A DNA stretch of 62,395 bases, from assembly GCA_020027875.1 (NCBI GenBank), contig JAHRHA010000016.1, positions 1 through 62,395 of the forward strand, in the 5' to 3' direction. A program made the translations under genes and the position numbers. Within the stretch, counting starts at the first letter, position 1, and the number at the start of each line of letters is the position of its first letter. A model generated the notes under the pieces. The model was not told the DNA's origin and did no database searches. It saw only the letters and a program-made list of their open reading frames with translations. The DNA comes from Micromonosporaceae bacterium (GTDB lineage: Bacteria > Actinomycetota > Actinomycetes > Mycobacteriales > Micromonosporaceae). Shown in pieces: positions 1-7,142 of the stretch.

Positions 1-523
1 ACTCCATGAGGGACCGGAGAAACTCGCGACGGGCCAGCGGGTCGAGGCTCGCGACCGGTTCATCGAGGATGAGGAGTTCGGGCCGCTTGGCGATGGCCAG
101 GGTCAGGGCGAGCTGCGCCCGTTGGCCACTGGAGAGCTTCCCGGCCTTCTGCGAAGGGTTCAGCCCCAGCCGGGCGATCCGGTCGGCCGCCACCTGAGGG
201 TCCCAACCCGGATTCAGGTGGGCCCCGAAGCGGAGGTGGTCCTCGATGGACAGACCGGCGTACACGGGTGTGTCCTGGGCGACGAAGCCGACCCTGGCCA
301 GTTGCGCGCTTCCGACGGCGGGAGTGCCGCCGAGCACCTCGATCGTCCCCGAGGTCGGCTTGAGCAGGCCCACGGCGAGCTGCAGCAGCGTCGTCTTCCC
401 GGCGCCGTTGGGGCCGACCAGCCCCACGACGCGTCCGGACGGCACGCTCAACGTGCAGTCCGACAACGCCGGCTGGCGTCCGTATCGTTTGCCCAATCTT
501 CGGGCCTCCAGCACGGCGTTCAT
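1..523 (-). CDS. ABC transporter ATP-binding protein, C-terminus cut by window edge
   Basis: Nucleotide-binding subunit that would drive transport by an unidentified membrane partner. The 174 visible residues contain Walker A (GPNGAGKTT, residues 37-45), a Q-loop around 81-83, the signature LSSGQ (130-134) and Walker B LILDEP (151-156). The H-loop and the rest lie beyond the window start. The chosen ATG at 523 overlaps the stop of the upstream SHMT-like pseudogene in an ATGA, so translation was probably coupled. The short length before the signature and the LSSGQ variant resemble ATPases paired with separate permeases. The substrate cannot be told from this half. Confidence 0.9.
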   Translation of the reverse strand, partial: MNAVLEARRLGKRYGRQPALSDCTLSVPSGRVVGLVGPNGAGKTTLLQLAVGLLKPTSGTIEVLGGTPAVGSAQLARVGFVAQDTPVYAGLSIEDHLRFGAHLNPGWDPQVAADRIARLGLNPSQKAGKLSSGQRAQLALTLAIAKRPELLILDEPVASLDPLARREFLRSLME

Positions 524-1606
524 CGACTCTCCTCGGTTGTGGTGCGGAATGTGGTCACGAACAGGGCCTCGATGCTCTCGTCTTCCAGACCCGCCGCCCG
601 CGCCTTGGCCAACCACGCCTGCAGATCCGCGCGGAGAACTGGTTGCGCCACGCCGTAACTTCGGCCCCGACGGCGCTCGGATCGACATCCGGATCGAGGC
701 CGCGCGCGATCAACGCGGCCAGCGCCGGCATGTCGTTGTCGGTCATGCCCAGCCTTGCTACCTGGCGTGCCGATGCGCAGACCGTTCGTGTCGTCGTCGA
801 TCGGGTCGACCGGCAGGCCGATGCCGCAGGCCAACAGGTTCGCCGCGCGCAGCCTGCGGGCGGCCCGCTGCCCCCATCCCAACGGTGGGCCAGGATCGCG
901 AACTGGTGCGACCGCGTGGCGCCCTTTTCGCTGGCGAAGACCGGGATGCCCAACGCCGTCAACTCCGCAGCCAGACGGCTGGCCGTCGTCGTCATGGTGT
1001 GGGCGTCCGCCGGTCCGGCGACCTTCCAATCGAGCATGGTGACGGCCAGCGCTGCTGTCCTCGCCGCGTCGAAGTTCGCGGTCAGGCCGGGATAGGCGAT
1101 GGCGTCGATGCGTTGCGCCAGTTCCGCGTCGTTCGTGACGACCAGACCGCCGGGCGGGCCACCGAGGCTCTTGTAGGTGCTCATCGTCATCAGGTGCGCG
1201 CCGTCGGCCAGGGGCTGCGGCACGCCCGGCCGGCGATGACACCACACAGGTGGGCGGCGTCGAACAACACTCTGGCGCCGACCTCGTCGGCGATCGCGCG
1301 GATCGCGGCGGCATCGTTGCCGTAGATCGGGGCGCAGCCGGGCAGGGTCAGCCTGTGTGCCTCGACGTGGCCGATGTCCTTGTGTCCACTGAGGACTGCG
1401 AAACCTTGGCCGTCGACCCACGGCATGCCCATTCCGGCGCGGCTCAGCCGTTCGGAGGTGAGAGCGTCCACATTGGTGGAGGCGTTCGGCATTTCGGCGT
1501 TGCCAGTCCACCGGAAATCGCGCTGCCGGTGGGTCCCGGCTGTCGCGCGCTCCCGTGCCTCGGCGAGCCGTCGCGCCTTGATCGGGTCGAGAGTGCGCGT
1601 CTGTCC
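520..1606 (-). pseudogene. serine hydroxymethyltransferase-like PLP enzyme, frameshifted and 5'-truncated
   Basis: Fragments of one SHMT-type aminotransferase-fold enzyme are spread over different frames of the minus strand. The order is: a segment ending in RVLFDAAHLCGVIAG (near 1240-1490), the PLP-lysine region STYKSLGGPPGGLVVTN (near 1130-1190), a central part to about 880, a GLPVDPIDDDTNGLRIGTP segment, and a C-terminal tail ending at 520. At least three frame changes are needed. In the N-terminal frame a TAA at 1607-1609 closes the reading frame with no start codon and about 100 residues missing. The true family normally interconverts serine and glycine with tetrahydrofolate. This copy is almost certainly inactive unless the indels are sequence errors. 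Confidence 0.8.
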
Positions 1607-1649
1607 TTATGGCCGGCAGCGTTGCGGTCGCGCGGTCCGTGCGCACGGG

Positions 1650-1655
1650 TACGCT
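1650..1655 (+). promoter_or_regulatory. TACGCT -10 box, likely leaderless start
   Basis: TACGCT lies 7 bases upstream of the GTG at 1663 and no Shine-Dalgarno sequence precedes that GTG. The TANNNT box at 5-8 bases from the start recurs elsewhere in the window and fits leaderless transcripts known in actinobacteria. The -35 region is not clear. Confidence 0.4.
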
Positions 1656-1662
1656 CTCCTCC

Positions 1663-2664
1663 GTGGAAGATCTTGCTAGTGACGTCGACAGGCTGGCCCG
1701 CGAGCGGGGCCTGCATGGCGTGGTCGCCGTTCAGGGCTTCGAGGGTGGCGACATCGTGCGGGTGTACGGTCTCGCCCACCGCGCCCTGGGCGTGCCCAAC
1801 AGGATCGACACCCAGTTCGCGATCGCCAGCGGTGCCAAGGGCTTCACGGCGTTGGCCGTGATGAGCCTGGTCGAGCAAGGGGCCCTCCACCTGACTACCC
1901 GGGCACGGTCGCTGCTCGGCGCGGACCTGCCGCTCGTGGACGACGAGGTCACGATCGAGCACCTGCTGGCCCACCGCTCCGGCATCGGTGACTACCTCGA
2001 CGAGAGCCTTGATGGGCAGATCACCGACTATGTCCTCTCCGTGCCGCTGCACACGCTCGCCGAGACCGAGGCTCTCCTCCCCGTCATCGACGGGCACCTA
2101 CAGGTGTTCCAGCCAGGGGAGCGGTTCGCCTACAACAACGGTGGCTTCGTGCTGCTGGCACTGCTCGCCGAACGGGCCAGCGGTGTCGCGTTCCACGACC
2201 TCGTCGCCGCGCGGGTGTGCGATCCCGCGGGCCTAACCCACACCGGCTTCCTCCGCTCAGACGAGCTGCCCGGCACCGCCGCCCTCGGCTACCTCGCCGA
2301 GGACCACGACCGGACGAACGTCTTTCACCTGCCGGTGCGTGGCAGCGGGGACGGCGGCATCTACTCCACCGTGGCCGACCTGGCGCGGTTCTGGGACGCG
2401 CTGTTCGCTGGCCGGATCGTGTCGGACGCCACCGTCGCGGCCATGACGGCACCCCGCAGCGACGTGCCCCAGGAGCGTAAGCGCTACGGGCTCGGCTTCT
2501 GGCTGCACGCCGCGACGAGCGCCGTGATCCTCGAGGGGTATGACGCCGGAGTGTCGTTTCGCAGCACCCACGACCCCGTTACCGGACGCACGATCACCGT
2601 GATCGCGAACACCTCCGAGGGCGCCTGGCCATTCGTCGCACGGCTTCAGAGCCTGTTCGACTGA
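1663..2664 (+). CDS. serine hydrolase of the class C beta-lactamase family
   Basis: 333-residue penicillin-binding-protein-like hydrolase. The SxxK catalytic motif is SGAK (S56, K59) and the second motif is YNN (157-159), both placed as in esterases and DD-peptidases of this family. The third HxG motif is not canonical (an EGYDAGVSF stretch occupies the place). No signal peptide is visible, so the protein is probably cytoplasmic and may act as an esterase or amidase. I prefer GTG 1663 over ATG 1609 because of the upstream TACGCT box and because the family starts near the first helix. It is transcribed divergently from the SHMT-like pseudogene. Confidence 0.85.
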   Translation: MEDLASDVDRLARERGLHGVVAVQGFEGGDIVRVYGLAHRALGVPNRIDTQFAIASGAKGFTALAVMSLVEQGALHLTTRARSLLGADLPLVDDEVTIEHLLAHRSGIGDYLDESLDGQITDYVLSVPLHTLAETEALLPVIDGHLQVFQPGERFAYNNGGFVLLALLAERASGVAFHDLVAARVCDPAGLTHTGFLRSDELPGTAALGYLAEDHDRTNVFHLPVRGSGDGGIYSTVADLARFWDALFAGRIVSDATVAAMTAPRSDVPQERKRYGLGFWLHAATSAVILEGYDAGVSFRSTHDPVTGRTITVIANTSEGAWPFVARLQSLFD

Positions 2665-2974
2665 CGGGCGCAGCGGCCGCCGATCGTGCGGAGCCGGACC
2701 GGACGAGGGCGGTTCGTAGGCGATGCGGCGGTACGGGGTCAGGCCGGGTACGGAACTGGGTCTGGTACGGCGGGCCGTAGTTGTTCGCCAGGTCGAAGTG
2801 GGTCACTCCGCGGTCGAAGGCGCGCCGGCAGATCTCCTGCTGGGTCGTGAGGGGGCGGTCATGGCCGAAGTTGTGCCACAGCCCCAAGGAGATCGCGGGC
2901 AGCTTCAGCCCGCTGCGCCCGCAGCGGCGGTAGATCATCGATTGGTAGCGGGCATCGTCCGCGGCGTAGGTCAC
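2594..2974 (-). pseudogene. aldo/keto reductase N-terminal fragment (YghZ-like)
   Basis: The first 70 residues (2974 down to about 2765) match the start of L-glyceraldehyde-3-phosphate-reductase-type aldo/keto reductases: a MIYRRCGRSGLKLP start, the LGLWHNFG strand and the DLANNYGPPY segment holding the catalytic Asp/Tyr region. The similarity then stops abruptly and about 56 unrelated residues follow before a stop that lies inside the 3' end of the serine hydrolase on the other strand. About three quarters of the barrel is missing, so this is a deletion remnant. Confidence 0.75.
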
Positions 2975-3020
2975 GAGGACCAGCCTAGAACGAGGTCGAA
3001 GCTGCGGTGCGGACTGTGCA

Positions 3021-4214
3021 CTACGGCGCCGGCGTGGGACAGCTCAGGCGAACCACCACCGACCGGTTGCGGGCCGCGGCGGTCGGAATCAGGCCTCCAT
3101 CCGGCGCGCGATCGTTCACCCGCGCCGGCCACTTGCTGCCCACACCCTTGGTGGTGATTCGGCCCGCGGGCACGCCGAGCTCGATGAGGACCGACTTGAC
3201 CGCGTCGGCGCGTTGGCGCGACAGCTCCACTCGGCCCTGCTCGGAGGTGCCGGCGCTCGAGGTGGTGCCGACCAGCTCCACCCGCTGACGTCCCTTGATC
3301 ACCAGCGAGGCCAAGTCCTGGATCGTCTTGCGGGCGGCGGCGGGGTCCCGGAACTGGGACTGATCGGGGAGAAAGCCGACGCTGTCACCGTCGCGAAGCA
3401 CAGTCGTGCCGCAGGGAGCGAACGGAGCGACGGCCGGGACGGGGACCACGGTGACCGGCACCTTCGCGTCGACCGACGTTCGGGACGCGGCGGTGTCGAC
3501 AACCTCCACACAGGACGCGTCGGCTTCGTCCACAATGGCTTGCCACATGGCATTGACCTTGCCGCGCAGACTCGCGTCGAGTGCCTCCTGAGGTTCCGCG
3601 GTGTTACCGAGGCCCACCAGGACGACCGACCGGTCGACCAGTTTCGGCAGTAACTCCCGCGTCCTCAGATAGTCGACCACCTCCTTCGGGTCGGCGCCGA
3701 ATGTCCCGTCATCCTGGAATCGGAGCTGGCCCGCGGTCTGCAGGCCGGAGTCGAGCAGCACCACCGTGCCCCCCTCGGGCGTGATGCGGGCGGCCTCGTT
3801 CAACGCGGCCAGCACATCCGCCTCGGCCTCCTTCGCTTGCAGCTTGCCCACCCGGCCCTGGGTCTGGCGCAAGAACGCCTCCAGCTCGCTGCGGCGAGCG
3901 ACGTCGTTGGCGGCGTCGGTACGGAAAGTGCCCTGGAACGCGACGGTCGGGGATCCGTCGATGCGTACCAACGAGATGGTCTGGCTCTGCTTCGCTGCCT
4001 CGCGCATCAACGCGACGACGGCCGCCGGAAGAACCGGGGCGGGGCTGTTCGCGCGTGCGCCCACGGCGAGAGTCACCGGACCGCCGGCCTGGGTCGGGCA
4101 GCCCAGGTCGACCGGCTCCGGCTCGAAGGAGGCATCACTGCAGGCGGCGAGCGGCAGGGCGACGAGGCATGAGATAAGCAGGGCCGCCCACCGCAGACGT
4201 CGGGGTCGGATCAC
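3021..4214 (-). CDS. OmpA-domain lipoprotein with vWA-like N-terminal domain
   Basis: 397 residues. An Arg-rich start, a hydrophobic stretch (9-22) and the lipobox LAAC with Cys25 mark a surface lipoprotein. Residues about 45-230 look like a Rossmann/vWA-type domain (VVLLDSGLQTAG, SVVLVGLG strands) without a MIDAS motif. Residues about 270-397 are an OmpA_C peptidoglycan-associated domain (FLPDQSQFRDP, ELSRQRADAVKSVL, ARNRSVVVRL). The usual TDxxG Asp is replaced by Ser (TTSSAG), so diaminopimelate binding may differ. The GTG start at 4214 overlaps the upstream stop (GTGA). It is the last gene of a four-gene operon and probably the outer end of its complex. Confidence 0.85.
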   Translation of the reverse strand: MIRPRRLRWAALLISCLVALPLAACSDASFEPEPVDLGCPTQAGGPVTLAVGARANSPAPVLPAAVVALMREAAKQSQTISLVRIDGSPTVAFQGTFRTDAANDVARRSELEAFLRQTQGRVGKLQAKEAEADVLAALNEAARITPEGGTVVLLDSGLQTAGQLRFQDDGTFGADPKEVVDYLRTRELLPKLVDRSVVLVGLGNTAEPQEALDASLRGKVNAMWQAIVDEADASCVEVVDTAASRTSVDAKVPVTVVPVPAVAPFAPCGTTVLRDGDSVGFLPDQSQFRDPAAARKTIQDLASLVIKGRQRVELVGTTSSAGTSEQGRVELSRQRADAVKSVLIELGVPAGRITTKGVGSKWPARVNDRAPDGGLIPTAAARNRSVVVRLSCPTPAP

Positions 4215-5326
4215 CGTGCTACCTCTGTCTGTGGCGGTTCGGTTGCAGCCGGCGGTTCGGGTGCTGCCGGCGGTTCGATCGCGGCCGGGGCGACGCTGGA
4301 CGTGACGCTGGACGTTGGGAGACTCAGCGCTGGCGGGGGGACAGCCGGTGGCGGTGGGGGGTTTAGCTCCGCCGGAACACTCACCGGCGGCCAGACGGTT
4401 AGCGTTGCCGGAACTGGTACCGCTAGGGGAGCCGTTTGCGTGACGCTCGCCGGCGGCGGCATGAAGTAGGCGTCGGTGGTGCTCGGGTTCTGCGCGGAGG
4501 CGGCGAGGCGCAGCCGCGCCTCCTGCTTGAGGCGGCGTGCGATGGCGGCCCACTCCTCCTGCGCCTTCTCCCAGCCTTCCGCGCGTCGGCGGCGCTCCTC
4601 GTCCAGCGCCAGCTTCGTCTGCCGCGCCAGGGTGAGGTCCGCGGCGCTTCTGGCGGCGTGTTTCGCGGCGGAGGTCCTGGACCGCATGCTGATCGCGTAC
4701 CGTTTCGCGGCAGTGTTGTGCCGCAGGTATCCCGCGATGGCCGCCACCATGCCGGTGGCGAGGTAGAGCGAGAGGAAGAGTAGGGCGGCGAGCAGAGGAT
4801 TGTCGGCGCCGGTGGTCGGGGCAGCAACCTGTTCGCCCTCCTCCACGATGGTGGTTCCGCCCGTCCCGATCGGCGCGGCAGCCAACCACCGCACGATGAA
4901 AGCGGTGATCCCCACGAACAACCAGACGACGAAGCAGAGCCAGGCGCTCGGACTGGACAGAGCGCGGTCCCCGCCGTCGATGCGTTCGCGCAGCCGTACG
5001 CCGACGGTGTGCGCGAGGCTCAAGGCGGTCACCGTGAAGCCCACCACGCCGAGCCAGACCACCTCGTTGGGTACGTTCCTCATCACCAGCGCGAGCACTT
5101 GGTAGAACGTGGCGATGTCGATGCCGGCTGCGACTGCCAGGACGCCGAGGTAGAGGACGCCGTTCATGGGCCGGCCGGCCATCTGGGAAAGGTCTCCGTG
5201 CACGGTGCCACGAGCCGGCGCCGGATCGGGTGCGTCGTGCCCGTACGGATCCGATGCCTCGACGGCCTCGACGCTTCCTATGGTGCGGTGGCCGTTGTCG
5301 GCCGCGCTGGGTGTCGGCATGGTCAT
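4211..5326 (-). CDS. four-helix membrane protein with charged helical and proline-rich tail
   Basis: 371 residues, family not recognised. Four membrane helices are visible at about 55-82, 89-110, 127-150 and 177-201. An extended charged helical region follows at 206-265 (Arg/Glu/Ala-rich, coiled-coil-like), then about 100 residues rich in Pro, Ala and Val. The arrangement of a helix bundle plus a long helical tail next to an OmpA-type partner recalls MotA/ZorA-type stators in outline only. No sequence motif of that family was identified. Its start overlaps the upstream stop (ATGA) and its stop overlaps the OmpA lipoprotein start, so the genes are strongly coupled. Confidence 0.75.
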   Translation of the reverse strand: MTMPTPSAADNGHRTIGSVEAVEASDPYGHDAPDPAPARGTVHGDLSQMAGRPMNGVLYLGVLAVAAGIDIATFYQVLALVMRNVPNEVVWLGVVGFTVTALSLAHTVGVRLRERIDGGDRALSSPSAWLCFVVWLFVGITAFIVRWLAAAPIGTGGTTIVEEGEQVAAPTTGADNPLLAALLFLSLYLATGMVAAIAGYLRHNTAAKRYAISMRSRTSAAKHAARSAADLTLARQTKLALDEERRRRAEGWEKAQEEWAAIARRLKQEARLRLAASAQNPSTTDAYFMPPPASVTQTAPLAVPVPATLTVWPPVSVPAELNPPPPPAVPPPALSLPTSSVTSSVAPAAIEPPAAPEPPAATEPPQTEVAR

Positions 5327-5772
5327 GCTCCCGGGTTGGGCTGGCCGCGGACCGGATTGGTGGTCGGCAGGTCATCGTCGGCGAGCCGCAGCATCGCCGA
5401 CTTGAGGGCGACGTTCGTGTTGTGGACCCGGAGGCGGTCCGCGGAGGCTAGCTCGGTGTGCCCGGCCAGGTGCGCCTCGACCTGGGCCGAGAGTATGTCC
5501 AGATCGGCCAGGACCGCGCTGTGGTGGCGAAAGCCCGCAGCCGTCCACTCCTCCGCGAAGGAGTCGATCAGCTCATCGAAGATGTGGCCGGTGCCGGCGT
5601 CGACTCCGTTGGGGAGCATGGCGGCGATCAGCTCGCGCAGCCGCTGTTCGGCCCCGGCCACGTCCGGTTGTGGGGCGATCGGCCGGTTCTTGATCTCCTT
5701 GAGCTGGACGACGATGTCTGCCAGCTCACCGGCGGTACGCAGGTAAGGGCTGCTCCTGCGGCGAATTTTCAT
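5323..5772 (-). CDS. small helical protein of the OmpA operon
   Basis: 149 residues, not recognised. Mostly charged alpha-helical sequence without signal peptide or membrane helix, so probably cytoplasmic. It ends in a short disordered tail (DLPTTNPVRGQPNPGA). ATG 5772 is chosen because it begins the well-behaved helical part. The reading frame upstream of it is the out-of-frame translation of the neighbour's proline repeats. It overlaps the preceding gene by 47 bases and its stop overlaps the next start by ATGA. Tight coupling on both sides suggests a stoichiometric partner in the same complex. Confidence 0.65.
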   Translation of the reverse strand: MKIRRRSSPYLRTAGELADIVVQLKEIKNRPIAPQPDVAGAEQRLRELIAAMLPNGVDAGTGHIFDELIDSFAEEWTAAGFRHHSAVLADLDILSAQVEAHLAGHTELASADRLRVHNTNVALKSAMLRLADDDLPTTNPVRGQPNPGA

Positions 5773-6676
5773 CTGAGCCTCCGTCGGGCGTGTCGGCAGT
5801 GGATGGTTCGGCGATGGGCGGTTGTGGCGCGGGCCGTTCTGGCTCGGATGGTTCTGCCACGGGCGGTTCGATCGCGGGTGGTTCTGCCACCGGCGGTTCG
5901 ATCGCGGGTGGTTCTGCCACAGGTGGTTCTGGTTCGGGTGGCGGCTCGTCGGCCTGTTCAGGGTCCGCCGGTACGACCCAATCCGGCAGCCTGGGGCTGA
6001 GGTGCGGCAGCAGCGGCGCCAGATGCTTGCCATCCCGATGTGCGAGCACCAGCCCTTCCCAGTACGTGGCAGTGCGCGCGGAGATGTACGCGGAGATGCG
6101 CAGCGCCCGCATCCGGGCGATGGACAGTCGATTCTGGATGGTCTCGGCGACGCCGGCCGAGCGGTCCTCGAGACCGCGCAACTCAGCTATGCGTCGTTGG
6201 TATGCGGCCTCGGCCACGGCGATGCGCTGGCCGCGCTCGGCCTCCCGCCGCGCCCGCAGGAACGCCTCGTTGCGTAACTCCTCCGCCGGATGGCGCGCGA
6301 TGAGGTCGGAGTCGGTCAGCGCCATCCGGGCCTCGGTCAGCCCGACGCGGGCCGGCTCGAGCGCCCTCCGTGCCCCGCCGACCTGACTCTCCAGCTCGGC
6401 CTGCTCCGCTCTGATCGCGGCGGTGGCGGTCACGTACCACAGGCGCTCGTGCTCCATCATGTCGCGGGCACGGCTGAAGAGCATTTCCAGGTACGGGGTA
6501 GGGAGCTGGCTGGGCGCGTTCGAGTGCACCAGAGCCGTGATCTCGGCCAGCGATGGGATGCGCTTGCGCCCATCGCGGCGGCCACGACGACGGTCGGCCC
6601 GTTGGTCGCGCCGGCCATAGGTGATCGGGCTGGCCGGCTCGCGCTCCACCTCCGGCGGCTCGCCCACTGTGCTCAT
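5726..6676 (-). CDS. coiled-coil protein with PPVAEPPAIEP repeats, first gene of the OmpA operon
   Basis: 316 residues, family not recognised. A basic N-terminus (20-45) is followed by a long Ala/Glu/Arg-rich helical region (about 60-215) likely to form coiled coil. The protein ends in a proline-rich segment in which PPVAEPPAIE repeats (about 240-275). No membrane helix or signal peptide is visible. It heads the operon, with 280 bases to the divergent glycine-riboswitch/gcvP unit. The C-terminal repeats overlap the next gene's start. The proline tails here and in the membrane protein may mediate contact between the two. Confidence 0.7.
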   Translation of the reverse strand: MSTVGEPPEVEREPASPITYGRRDQRADRRRGRRDGRKRIPSLAEITALVHSNAPSQLPTPYLEMLFSRARDMMEHERLWYVTATAAIRAEQAELESQVGGARRALEPARVGLTEARMALTDSDLIARHPAEELRNEAFLRARREAERGQRIAVAEAAYQRRIAELRGLEDRSAGVAETIQNRLSIARMRALRISAYISARTATYWEGLVLAHRDGKHLAPLLPHLSPRLPDWVVPADPEQADEPPPEPEPPVAEPPAIEPPVAEPPAIEPPVAEPSEPERPAPQPPIAEPSTADTPDGGSDENSPQEQPLPAYRR

Positions 6677-6855
6677 CGCCCGAGCCTCACCTTCTCCAGG
6701 TCAACCGCCTTCTCCCGCATCGTTGAACACATGCGCAACTCGCGCCACCCGAGGGCGCGGCCGATGAGGTGGGAGTGGAGCGTGAGCCCGAGATTGATCG
6801 GCGCTCGCCAGCCAAGCAAGATCCCCGTGATCATGAGCTGGCCGTCGCGAAATGG

Positions 6856-6887
6856 CGTCGATCATGACCTCCAGGTCATGATCGACG
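6856..6887. repeat. perfect 15-bp inverted repeat with 2-base loop
   Basis: The arms CGTCGATCATGACCT (6856-6870) and AGGTCATGATCGACG (6873-6887) are exact complements separated by CC. It lies between the divergent OmpA operon and the gcvP leader, so it is not needed as a convergent terminator. It could be a dyad operator or an extruded hairpin. It shares GATC with the longer intergenic hairpins in this window. Confidence 0.85.
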
Positions 6888-6954
6888 GGAGTGGCGGCGC
6901 GGCGGCGGGCGGATGAGGCCTCCCCGCTGGTAGCGTGTCGAGAGCCGGAACACC

Positions 6955-7064
6955 CGCGTGGGAGAGTCCGTCGGGCAAACCGCCCGAAACGGCGCCGAAG
7001 GGGCAAATCCTCCCCGGAACCTCTCAGGCACAAGGGACCACGACGGGCAGGCACTCTGGAGCGC
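6955..7064 (+). promoter_or_regulatory. glycine riboswitch (gcvT class), single aptamer
   Basis: The leader contains the conserved blocks of the glycine aptamer in order: GGAGAG (6961), GGCGCCGAAGGGGCAAA (about 6991-7007), CTCTCAGGCACAAGGGACC (7021-7039) and CTCTGGAG (7053-7060). No second tandem aptamer follows. About 80 bases separate it from the gcvP start at 7143. Glycine would bind the RNA and switch on expression of the glycine cleavage P protein. Confidence 0.95.
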
Positions 7065-7142
7065 GCCGCCGCGAATCGCGGGGGACTGCAACAGAGGGGG
7101 AGGGCGCCAATTGACGTCCTCACTCTCAAGGAGCACCAGAGC

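Noticed and set aside
3211..4211. Zorya ZorB identity for the OmpA lipoprotein
   Set aside because: It has a lipobox and a vWA-like domain rather than a single N-terminal helix, and no nuclease or helicase genes adjoin.
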